From the NCBI GenBank assembly GCA_007135435.1, contig SLIW01000152.1:1-5524 (forward strand): DNA of 5,524 bases. Reading direction: 5' to 3'. Below the pieces are notes generated by a model. The model made no database searches. It had not been told where the DNA came from and saw only the letters and a list, made by a program, of their open reading frames with translations. The position numbers and the translations under genes were made by a program. The stretch comes from Natronomonas sp. Lineage in GTDB: Archaea; Halobacteriota; Halobacteria; Halobacteriales; Haloarculaceae. Below are positions 1 through 5,524 of the stretch, in pieces. Each line of letters begins with the position of its first letter. Position 1 is the first letter of the stretch.

Positions 1-103
1 GCCTCGCCTCCAAAACGCCCTGGAATGCCGAACGGTCTCGTCTCCAAAACGTGCTCGACTGCCGACCGGCCTCGACTTCCGAACGCCATCCAACCGGTCT
101 CCG
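1..103. repeat. Degenerate 34-bp direct repeats upstream of the operon
   Basis: Two adjacent 34-bp units (2-35 and 36-69) match at 27 of 34 positions by my count. The shared cores are CTCCAAAACG (7-17 and 41-51 region) and TGCCGA followed by CGG. A third, shorter unit (70-97) starts with CCTCGACTTCCGAACG, which matches the first unit at 13 of 16 positions, then lacks about 6 bp. A TCTCC at 98-102 looks like the start of a decayed fourth unit. The array touches the window start, so more copies may lie to the left. The unit length is not a multiple of three and no convincing gene covers it, so a coding origin is unlikely. Its function is unknown. Confidence 0.6.
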
Positions 104-180
104 CTCATCGACCCACCTCGAATCGACACGGGCGGCCCTCGGCGGGTCACCGGACGCCGTCGGTTGATATGTACACCCGC

Positions 181-190
181 TATTATAATT
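181..190 (+). promoter_or_regulatory. TATA-like promoter element of the transporter operon
   Basis: TATTATAATT is the only pure A/T run in an otherwise GC-rich upstream region, and it sits 34 bp before the first start codon. Archaeal TATA boxes centre about 26-27 nt before the transcription start, which would put initiation near 210-214 and leave a leader of only about 10-15 nt. The bases just upstream (ACACCCGC) do not look like a strong BRE. A second AT-rich patch, TTGATATGTACA at 164-175, is a weaker alternative. Sequence and position support the call; the start site is inferred. Confidence 0.6.
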
Positions 191-191
191 A

Positions 192-201
192 GGAGGCCTC
201 C
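192..201. promoter_or_regulatory. Perfect 10-bp palindrome, possible operator
   Basis: GGAGGCCTCC reads the same on both strands and begins 2 bp downstream of the TATA-like element. It should therefore lie between TATA and the transcription start, where a bound repressor could block the preinitiation complex. Its left half, AGGAGG at 191-196, resembles a Shine-Dalgarno sequence, but it is 28 nt from the ATG and probably upstream of the transcript, so I do not read it as a ribosome binding site. A 10-bp palindrome in GC-rich DNA can arise by chance; the operator role is inference. Confidence 0.35.
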
Positions 202-224
202 CTTGGTTGCCGTAGGGTAGGACT

Positions 225-1553
225 ATGCCAGGAGATACCAACATCGACCGACGCGACATGGTGAAGGCACTGGGTGGGACGGCGCTCGCCGTCGCACTCG
301 CCGGCTGCCAGGCACTGCTCGGAGAAGACGACGTCGACGACGGCCCCGACGGGGGCGACGTTCCGGACGAACCGATCCAGGCAGGGCTCCAGACGTTCCT
401 CGAGGGACCGGCGGCGGTCCTCGGCGTGCAGGGCCAGCGGGGCGGCCAGACCGCCGTCCAGCGGATCAACGACGCCGGCGGGATCGCCGGCCGGGAGATC
501 GAGCTCGACGTGGTCCACGAGGGCGACCAGCACGTCGAGAACTACACGCAGTTCGTCGAGCAGGGCTACGACGTCACCTTCGGCCCGGTCTCGAGCGGGG
601 GTCACGAGGCGATGGTCCCGGTCATCGAGGACGAGGGCGTCATCAACGTCGCCAGCGACGGGACGGTCTCGAGCCTCTACGAGGTCGACAACCCGGACCC
701 GTTCTACTCGTTCCGGTTCCAGAACTACGACACCCTCGAGTGCGTCGCGGCGGCGCGCGAGACGGTCGAGCGGATGGGCGCCGACAACATCGACACCATC
801 GCGGGGATCAACCAGAACTACGCGTTCGGCCGGGACGAACAGGAGCTCTTCGAGGAGGCGATGTTCCAGCTCGCCGGCCTCACCGAGGACGACGTCGTCT
901 ACCGCGGCTGGCCGGACCTGGGTGCCGAGGACATGTCGACCCACATCGCCGAGGTCAACGACCGCGAACCGGACGTGGTCTTCTCCAGCGCCTGGGGCGG
1001 CGACACCCTCCTGTTGCTCAGTCAGGCGGAGGCGAACAACATGTTCGACAACATCCAGGCCATGACGGGGACGATCCTCTATGCGGTGTTCAGCGACCTG
1101 GAGCGCGAGACCGTCGAACAGGGGACCATCTATAGCGGGAGCCGGAACTACTACTGGGACCACCCGCCCCAGGCGAGATGGTCGCCCGGCGAGGAGCTCG
1201 TGAACCAGGTCGTCGACGAGTTCGACTTCCACCCCTCGTTCGGCTTCATGAGCGCCTACGGCGCGGTCACGGCGTGGGCGACGGCGGCCGAGAAGGCGGT
1301 CGACATCCTGGGTCGATGGCCGGAACAGGACGAGCTCGCGCAGTTCCTCAAGAACCACGGCTTCTTCACGCCCGCCGGCTACCACGTGATCCGTGCACAC
1401 GACAACCAGGGGATGTCGCCGGCCCACTTCGGCGAGATGGCCTGGGACGAGGAGCGCGACATCGCGGTGCTCGACGACATGAACGTCTACTCGCCCCCGG
1501 ACGTCTCCCCGCCGCCGGGCACCGAGAGCGTCGAGTGGATCAACTCGTGGTGA
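225..1553 (+). CDS. Tat-exported lipoprotein, Liv-type ABC transporter substrate-binding protein
   Basis: This 442-aa protein is the solute receptor of the importer, expected on the outer face of the cytoplasmic membrane. The N-terminus has twin arginines (R9-R10, then DMVK), a short hydrophobic stretch (about 15-27) and a lipobox L25-A26-G27-C28, so Cys28 is the likely lipid anchor. An acidic linker follows. The mature part is a type I periplasmic-binding fold of the LivJ/LivK class: G85-GIAGREIEL resembles the conserved NxAGGxxGRxIEL motif, G120-PVSSG matches the GPVSS ligand-loop region, and N198-YAFGRD matches the YxxGR segment opening the second lobe. The ATG at 225 is needed to keep the Tat motif; there is no strong Shine-Dalgarno (only AGG at 219-221), consistent with a short-leader transcript. 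It is first in the operon, 16 nt before livH. The ligand may be branched-chain amino acids, another amino acid, urea or an amide; sequence alone does not decide. Confidence 0.92.
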   Translation: MPGDTNIDRRDMVKALGGTALAVALAGCQALLGEDDVDDGPDGGDVPDEPIQAGLQTFLEGPAAVLGVQGQRGGQTAVQRINDAGGIAGREIELDVVHEGDQHVENYTQFVEQGYDVTFGPVSSGGHEAMVPVIEDEGVINVASDGTVSSLYEVDNPDPFYSFRFQNYDTLECVAAARETVERMGADNIDTIAGINQNYAFGRDEQELFEEAMFQLAGLTEDDVVYRGWPDLGAEDMSTHIAEVNDREPDVVFSSAWGGDTLLLLSQAEANNMFDNIQAMTGTILYAVFSDLERETVEQGTIYSGSRNYYWDHPPQARWSPGEELVNQVVDEFDFHPSFGFMSAYGAVTAWATAAEKAVDILGRWPEQDELAQFLKNHGFFTPAGYHVIRAHDNQGMSPAHFGEMAWDEERDIAVLDDMNVYSPPDVSPPPGTESVEWINSW

Positions 1554-1569
1554 ACCGCAGACAGGGATA

Positions 1570-2637
1570 ATGTTCAGCACGACCGTCCTCGCCTCGGCGT
1601 TCGCAGCCACCGCGACAGCGCTGGCCGGGGACGCCTCGACGCTCCTGGCCGGCTGGGCGGGTCTCCCCGCACCCGGCTCGGCGGGCCTCCCGGCACAGAT
1701 GTCGCCGCGCGGGTTCCTCGTCCACACGCTCAACGGCCTCTACTTCGGGTTCATCCTGTTCATGATCGCCGCCGGGCTGACCATCATCTTCGGCGTCCTG
1801 GGCATCCTGAACCTGACCCACGGCGAGCTGTACGCCTTCGGGGCCTACACGACCGTGACCGTGATGGGCTTCCTGGTCGGGTTGATCCCACCGCCGACGG
1901 ATCCCGCCACCCAGCTGCTGTTCGTCGCCGTCGTGGTCCTCGGGGCCATCCTCGCGGCCGCGATCGTCCTGCCGCTGGGCGTCATCATCGAGTCAGTCTT
2001 CGTCAGACAGGTCTACGACCGCCACGAGGTCTACCAGCTGCTGTTGACCTTCGGGCTGCTGTTCGTCCTCATCGACACGATCAAGCTGTTCTGGGGGACG
2101 CTTCCCCGGAACGTCGGCGCCGTCTACCGGGGCGTCAACGCCATCCCGACGACCGAACTGGTCGGGTTCAGCTACCCGTCCTACCAGGTCTTCGTGATGT
2201 TCATCGGCCTGATCGTGTTCGCCGTCCTGGTGTGGTTCTTCGACCGGACCAAGACGGGACGGATCGTCCGCGCGACCGCCATCAACCGGGAGATGTCCAC
2301 CGCCATCGGCGTCAGTACGAACCGCGTGTTCACGCTCGTCTTCGGGATGGGCGCGTTCTTCGCGGGCTTCGCCGGCGCGATGTTCATCGGCGGCCCCGCC
2401 GCGACGGACCTCGAGATGGGACTGAACCCGTTGGTGCTGTCGTTCGTCATCATCGTCATCGGCGGGCTGGGCAGCCTCCAGGGGGCGTTCGTCGCTGCGA
2501 TCCTGGTCGGCGTCGTGAGCCGATGGATGACCGCCGTCTACCCGCCGGCCGAGCTCGCCGCGCCGTTCCTGATCATGATCATCGTGCTCCTGGTCAAGCC
2601 CGAGGGCCTCTTCGGCACGTGGGGTGAGATCGAATGA
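1570..2637 (+). CDS. livH: Branched-chain amino acid type ABC transporter permease, LivH family
   Basis: This 355-aa integral membrane protein is one of the two channel subunits and should pair with LivM. The first core helix region (about 48-80) is followed by N81-LTHGELYAFGAY, the LivH hallmark (usually N-x-A-H-G-x-x-Y-x-x-G-A-Y). Further hydrophobic blocks lie near 91-110, 115-145, 155-177, 200-220, 250-275, 285-310 and 320-348. The cytoplasmic coupling loop that contacts an ATPase starts at G230-RIVRATAINREMSTAIGV, and G298-GLGSLQGAF matches the conserved GGxGSxxGA motif near the end. Typical LivH proteins are about 290-310 aa; the excess is an N-terminal stretch (1-43) rich in Ala, Leu and Gly that resembles a signal peptide. 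ATG at 1699 (Met44) is an alternative start that gives a normal-length protein. The stop overlaps the livM start (ATGA). Confidence 0.93.
   Translation: MFSTTVLASAFAATATALAGDASTLLAGWAGLPAPGSAGLPAQMSPRGFLVHTLNGLYFGFILFMIAAGLTIIFGVLGILNLTHGELYAFGAYTTVTVMGFLVGLIPPPTDPATQLLFVAVVVLGAILAAAIVLPLGVIIESVFVRQVYDRHEVYQLLLTFGLLFVLIDTIKLFWGTLPRNVGAVYRGVNAIPTTELVGFSYPSYQVFVMFIGLIVFAVLVWFFDRTKTGRIVRATAINREMSTAIGVSTNRVFTLVFGMGAFFAGFAGAMFIGGPAATDLEMGLNPLVLSFVIIVIGGLGSLQGAFVAAILVGVVSRWMTAVYPPAELAAPFLIMIIVLLVKPEGLFGTWGEIE
2623..2627 (+). promoter_or_regulatory. Shine-Dalgarno of livM
   Basis: GGTGA lies inside the end of livH, 6 nt before the livM ATG, and matches part of the anti-Shine-Dalgarno complement GGAGGTGATC. 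It supports the start at 2634 and, with the ATGA overlap, translational coupling of the two permeases. Confidence 0.5.
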
Positions 2638-3812
2638 GCCTGGCGAGCGTCCTCTCGAGCCTGCCGCTGGTCGTCGAGCGCGACGAGGGCCTCCGGCTCA
2701 GGCTCCTGAGCGGCCTGGAGCTCGACCGCCGCCAGACCGGCCTGCTGATCGTCGGGATCGTGCTGCTGTTCGCGATGCCCGACCTCGCGGCGATCCTCGG
2801 GTTCTCGTTCCGGACCGTCTCGAAGGGCCTGATGCTGGGGATGGCCGCGCTGGGACTCAACCTCCTCCTCCGGCACACCCAGCTCGTCTCGTTCGGCCAC
2901 GCGTTGTTCTTCGGCGCCGGCGCCTACGCGGTCGCCGTGCTCGCGAACTACGGCGGCGTCACCTCGAGCCTCGTGCTGCTCATCGGGGCGCTCCTGTTCG
3001 GCACGACGATCGCCGTCTTCGTCGGGTTCCTCGTGGCCGGCCACCGCGAGATCTACTTCGCGCTCCTGACGCTGGCGTTCGGTCAACTCGGGTTCGCGAT
3101 CGTCCTCGGGAGCCAGTTCTTCAACTTCGACGACGGACTGTCGGTCCGCATCGAGGGCGCCCGCCCGACCCTCGCGGTGGACTCCCTTCTGGGAGCCGAA
3201 CTTTCGACCGCGGCCTACCGCATCCTGCTGTACTACCTCACGATCGTGATCCTGCTGGCGCTGTTGCTGTTCACCTGGCGGCTGGCGAACTCGCCGTTCG
3301 GGAAGACCCTCGACGCCATCGGGCAGAACGACCTGCGGGCGGAGTTCCTCGGCGTCCCCGTCCAGCGGTACATCTGGACGGTGTTCATCCTCTCGGGGGC
3401 GTACGGCGCCATCGGGGGCGGGCTCTTCGCGCTCCTCGAGCTGCACGTGCGCCCGCAGCCGACGCTCCACGTGCTCGTCTCCGGCGAGATCCTGCTGATG
3501 ACCCTCGTCGGCGGGTTCAGCACGCTGCTGGGGCCCATCATCGGCGGGGTCATCGTCGTCTACATCCTCGACCTCGCCCGGTTCCAGACCGAGTTCCACA
3601 ACGCCCTGGCCGGCATCCTGCTCGTCGCCGTGGTCATCTTCTTCCCGAGGGGGATCATGGGCTCCAGCGACGACATCCGTGCCGGCGCCGTCCAGGTCCG
3701 CGAGGACCCGTCGGTCCTCGGCGTGTGGGTTCGGGAGCTCGGCGCACGCGTCCGGGGCGGTCTACGGAACGCCGTCGTGGCGACGAAACACCTGCTGTTC
3801 GGGGCGCGATAA
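2634..3812 (+). CDS. livM: Branched-chain amino acid type ABC transporter permease, LivM family
   Basis: This 392-aa membrane protein is the second channel subunit. After about 35 mostly cytoplasmic residues, hydrophobic segments begin near residue 36. G74-LNLLLRHTQLVSFGHALFFGAGAY98 is the LivM hallmark (GLNLxxGxxGxxSxGHxxFxGxGAY), and YFALLTLAFGQ matches the YFAxxTLAFG helix. FDDGLSV retains the conserved DGL of the following loop. The coupling-loop segment NDLRAEFLGVPVQRYIWTVFILSG corresponds to the N-x-x-x-A-E-x-x-G-x-x-x-x-x-x-K/R pattern that docks on an ATPase, and LVGGFSTLLGPIIGG matches GGxGTxxGPxxGA. After F337-PRG the membrane part ends and a roughly 50-residue tail (343-392) follows, with an acidic then Arg-rich composition; it probably lies in the cytoplasm. 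The start is fixed by the ATGA overlap with livH and by GGTGA 6 nt upstream. livG starts 2 nt after the stop. Confidence 0.93.
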   Translation: MSLASVLSSLPLVVERDEGLRLRLLSGLELDRRQTGLLIVGIVLLFAMPDLAAILGFSFRTVSKGLMLGMAALGLNLLLRHTQLVSFGHALFFGAGAYAVAVLANYGGVTSSLVLLIGALLFGTTIAVFVGFLVAGHREIYFALLTLAFGQLGFAIVLGSQFFNFDDGLSVRIEGARPTLAVDSLLGAELSTAAYRILLYYLTIVILLALLLFTWRLANSPFGKTLDAIGQNDLRAEFLGVPVQRYIWTVFILSGAYGAIGGGLFALLELHVRPQPTLHVLVSGEILLMTLVGGFSTLLGPIIGGVIVVYILDLARFQTEFHNALAGILLVAVVIFFPRGIMGSSDDIRAGAVQVREDPSVLGVWVRELGARVRGGLRNAVVATKHLLFGAR

Positions 3813-3814
3813 CC

Positions 3815-4594
3815 ATGCTCGAAGCACGAAACCTACGGAAATCGTTCGGCAGTCTGGTGGCGACGAACGACGTCTCGCTGCAGTTCGGCAAGGAGGAGGG
3901 CGAGATGGTGTTCATCGTCGGTCCCAACGGAGCCGGCAAGACCACCCTCATCAACCTGCTGACCGGGCACCTCGACCCCGACGAGGGATCGGTGATCGTC
4001 CACGAACCCGACGGTGCCGGGGGGACCCGCGAGCAGGACATCACGGGACTGGAACCCCGCGAGCGGGTCGACCGGGGGCTCGTCCGGAGCTTCCAGATCG
4101 TCCAGGTCTTCGAGGAGATGTCCGTCCGCGAGAACGTCCGGATCGCCGTCCTCGCGAACCAGGACCTCCAGGGGAGCGTCTTCTCCCACCACGACCGCCA
4201 CGAGGGGGTCGAACGGGAGGTCGACGAGCTCCTCGTGGAGTTCGCCCTGGAGGACGACGCCGAGACCCCCGCCGAGGAGCTCCCCCACGGCGACCGGAAG
4301 CTCCTCGACGTCGCGATGTCGTTCGGCCTCGACCCGTCGTACCTGCTGCTCGACGAGCCGACCTCCGGGGTCGGCACCCGCGAGAAGGAGCGGGTCATCG
4401 AGACCGTCGTCGAGGTGAGCGACAACCAGGACGTCACCACCGTCACCATCGAACACGACATGGACATCGTCAGCCAGTACGCCGACCGACTGATCGCGCT
4501 CCACCAGGGCGCCGTCTACGCCGAGGGCGACCCCTCGTTGCTCGAGACGGACCCGGACCTGCGGCGGGTGCTCCTGGGGGTGGAGGACGAATGA
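3815..4594 (+). CDS. livG: Branched-chain amino acid type ABC transporter ATP-binding protein, LivG family
   Basis: This 259-aa cytoplasmic ATPase drives the transporter as a dimer with LivF. Visible motifs are Walker A GPNGAGKTT (36-44), Q-loop Q94 in RSFQIVQVFEEMSVREN (the LivG-type version), a signature region E155-LPHGDRK, Walker B LLLDEP with D180 and catalytic E181, and switch His214 in TIEHDM. The signature is degenerate: the usual LSGGQ, or LSHG/LAYG in LivG relatives, is LPHGD here, with Pro in the Ser position. The family length is about 250-260 aa, so the protein is complete. The reading frame stays open far upstream inside livM, but homology to LivG begins exactly at this ATG (MLEARNLRKSFG), 2 nt after the livM stop, so I start here. 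No strong Shine-Dalgarno is visible, so translation may depend on coupling to livM. Its stop overlaps the livF start. Confidence 0.94.
   Translation: MLEARNLRKSFGSLVATNDVSLQFGKEEGEMVFIVGPNGAGKTTLINLLTGHLDPDEGSVIVHEPDGAGGTREQDITGLEPRERVDRGLVRSFQIVQVFEEMSVRENVRIAVLANQDLQGSVFSHHDRHEGVEREVDELLVEFALEDDAETPAEELPHGDRKLLDVAMSFGLDPSYLLLDEPTSGVGTREKERVIETVVEVSDNQDVTTVTIEHDMDIVSQYADRLIALHQGAVYAEGDPSLLETDPDLRRVLLGVEDE
4582..4586 (+). promoter_or_regulatory. Shine-Dalgarno of livF
   Basis: GGAGG lies within the last codons of livG, 4 nt before the livF ATG. It is the clearest ribosome binding site in the operon and decides the livF start at 4591, against a frame that stays open for about 300 codons further upstream. 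Confidence 0.6.
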
Positions 4595-5316
4595 GCCTCC
4601 TCGAGCTCTCGAAGGTCAACGCCTCCATCGCGGGGTTCGACATCACCCACGACATCGATCTCCACGTCGAGGCGGGCGAGGCGGTGGCGCTGGTCGGTCG
4701 GAACGGTGCCGGCAAGACGACCACGTTCCGGTCGATCATGGGCCTGAACACGATCGACTCCGGGTCGATCCGCTTCAAGGACGAGGAGCTCACCGAGCTC
4801 CGCCCGGAACTCATCCCCAGGCGCGGCATCGGCTACCAGCCGGAGAACCGCGACCTGTTCACCGGGATGACCGTCGACGAGAACTTCCGGCTCCCGATCT
4901 GGACGTCGGGCGAGGCACGGGGGATCGACGACGAGGACGCTGTGGTCGAGGACATCTTCGAGCTGTTCGAGGAGCTCCGCGACCGGCGCCACGCGAACGT
5001 CGAGAACCTCAGCGGCGGCCAGGGGAAGATGACCGCGATCGGCCGCGCGATGGCGCTACAACCGGACCTCCTGCTGCTCGACGAGCCGCTGGAGGGGCTC
5101 GCCCCCGTCGTCGTCGAGAACCTCAAGCGCTACATCCACGAGATCATCGAGCGCGACATCGCCGTGCTCATCGCCGAGTCGAACGCGAGCCACGTGCCCG
5201 AGATCGTCGACCGGATGTACGTCATCGAGCGTGGCGAGATCGTCGCCGACGGCGACCCGGAAGATCTCGTCGAGGACCAGGAGATCCAGATGCTGATGCA
5301 GGGCAGCGGCGAGTAG
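4591..5316 (+). CDS. livF: Branched-chain amino acid type ABC transporter ATP-binding protein, LivF family
   Basis: This 241-aa ATPase is the second nucleotide-binding subunit, expected to pair with LivG under the LivH/LivM channel. Walker A is GRNGAGKTTT (36-45). The Q-loop region is Y82-QPENRDLFTGMTVDEN, the LivF-style version where family members usually read VPEGR, so Glu85 stands in for Gln as is common in LivF. The signature L140-SGGQ144 is canonical. Walker B is LLLLDEP with D164 and catalytic E165, followed by LEGLAP as in other LivF proteins. The switch residue, His in most ABC ATPases and Gln in LivF (VEQN), is Ser197 here in IAESN. Length is normal for LivF (about 235-240 aa). The ATG overlaps the livG stop as ATGA. 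It is the last gene of the operon; the next 208 bases hold no gene. Confidence 0.94.
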   Translation: MSLLELSKVNASIAGFDITHDIDLHVEAGEAVALVGRNGAGKTTTFRSIMGLNTIDSGSIRFKDEELTELRPELIPRRGIGYQPENRDLFTGMTVDENFRLPIWTSGEARGIDDEDAVVEDIFELFEELRDRRHANVENLSGGQGKMTAIGRAMALQPDLLLLDEPLEGLAPVVVENLKRYIHEIIERDIAVLIAESNASHVPEIVDRMYVIERGEIVADGDPEDLVEDQEIQMLMQGSGE

Positions 5317-5371
5317 CGGGCCGCGGCTCCACACGGCCTTCGCCCCGTCGGCTTCGGGTTCCGAGCTCCGG

Positions 5372-5389
5372 CCCGCGTCCGGACGCGGG
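5372..5389. repeat. Perfect 18-bp inverted repeat, possible 3'-end hairpin
   Basis: CCCGCGTCC followed directly by GGACGCGGG forms a perfect palindrome 55 bp after the livF stop. In RNA it could fold as a 7-bp GC-rich stem with a CCGG loop. No T-run follows, and haloarchaeal termination usually relies on T-rich tracts, so a terminator role is uncertain; it may instead protect the operon's 3' end or bind a protein. A weaker 5-bp stem (GGCCG at 5319-5323 with CGGCC at 5334-5338) lies just after the stop codon. Confidence 0.4.
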
Positions 5390-5414
5390 TCCGCAGCGCC
5401 GCGATCACCGGCCG

Positions 5415-5524
5415 CGACCGCCGGCCGGGGCCACGTCCGCCGGCCGGGGCCGCGTCCGCCGGCTGGGACAACGTCCGCCGGCTGGGACAACGTCCGCCGG
5501 CCGGAGCCACGTCCGCCGGCCGGA
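5415..5524. repeat. 19-bp GC-rich tandem repeat array, cut by the window end
   Basis: Successive 19-bp units begin at 5415, 5434, 5453, 5472 and 5491, and a sixth (5510-5524) is cut by the window edge. The consensus is CGTCCGCCGGCYGGGRCMA. Units at 5453 and 5472 are identical and share CTGGGACAA endings; the others end CCGGGGCC or CCGGAGCC plus A or G. Every unit contains the palindrome GCCGGC. Because 19 is not a multiple of three, coding is unlikely, although GC-rich composition keeps the minus-strand frames open through it. The function is unknown; it is a minisatellite-like array and its true length is not seen. Confidence 0.8.

Noticed and set aside
191..196. AGGAGG as the ribosome binding site of the first gene
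   Set aside because: It is 28 nt from the ATG, far beyond usable spacing, and lies only just after the TATA-like element, so it is probably not transcribed.
1..224. tRNA, riboswitch or small gene in the upstream region
   Set aside because: I see no cloverleaf, no known aptamer core and no short frame with a credible start; the region is repeat plus promoter.
189..1733. 514-codon open frame on the minus strand opposite the substrate-binding protein gene
   Set aside because: Its product is a low-complexity mix of Val, Asp, Arg and Glu with no family motif. GC-rich third positions keep antisense frames open, and the plus-strand gene is clearly real.
2538..3599. 353-codon open frame on the minus strand opposite livM
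   Set aside because: The product is a charged, Gln/Glu/Arg-rich string with no hydrophobic core or motif; it is the antisense shadow of a well-supported permease gene.
2624..3814. Upstream extension of the livG frame through livM
   Set aside because: The extension is Arg/Pro-rich out-of-frame translation of livM; LivG homology begins exactly at the ATG at 3815.
3679..4590. Upstream extension of the livF frame through livG
   Set aside because: The extension is Arg-rich shadow translation; GGAGG and the ATGA overlap place the start at 4591.
5056..5510. Minus-strand open frames running through the 19-bp array (stops absent to 5490 and 5510)
   Set aside because: They are antisense to livF, and a 19-bp unit changes frame at every copy, so no repeated peptide is preserved; composition explains the openness.
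5415..5524. Possible CRISPR array
   Set aside because: Units are head-to-tail with no unique spacers between them, and 19 bp is shorter than usual CRISPR repeats.

Overview
The window looks like a haloarchaeal (Halobacteria) chromosomal or megaplasmid segment. The DNA is strongly GC-rich with G or C at most third codon positions. The soluble proteins are very rich in Asp and Glu. The first gene carries a twin-arginine signal followed by a lipobox, the usual export route in haloarchaea, and an archaeal-style TATA element stands close in front of it. This assignment is inferred from composition and motifs only; the genus cannot be told.

Layout: positions 1-224 are non-coding. They begin with a degenerate 34-bp direct repeat (1-103), followed by an AT-rich promoter (TATA-like element at 181-190) and a perfect 10-bp palindrome (192-201). 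Positions 225-5316 hold one tightly packed plus-strand operon of five genes. In order they encode a Tat-exported substrate-binding lipoprotein (225-1553), a LivH-type permease (1570-2637), a LivM-type permease (2634-3812), a LivG-type ATPase (3815-4594) and a LivF-type ATPase (4591-5316). Junctions are +16 nt, a 4-nt ATGA overlap, +2 nt and a second 4-nt ATGA overlap. Positions 5317-5524 are non-coding and hold a perfect 18-bp inverted repeat and a 19-bp tandem repeat that runs off the window end.

Together the five genes make a complete HAAT-family (branched-chain amino acid type) ABC importer. The lipoprotein captures a small solute outside the membrane, LivH and LivM form the channel, and LivG and LivF power it with ATP. 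The substrate is not settled: this family also carries urea, short-chain amides and other amino acids, and no metabolic gene lies in the window to point to one.

I found no new biological system here. The points worth a second look are an apparently asymmetric ATPase pair (degenerate signature in LivG, substituted switch residue in LivF), a signal-like N-terminal extension on LivH, a palindrome placed like an operator, and the two different tandem-repeat tracts flanking the operon.
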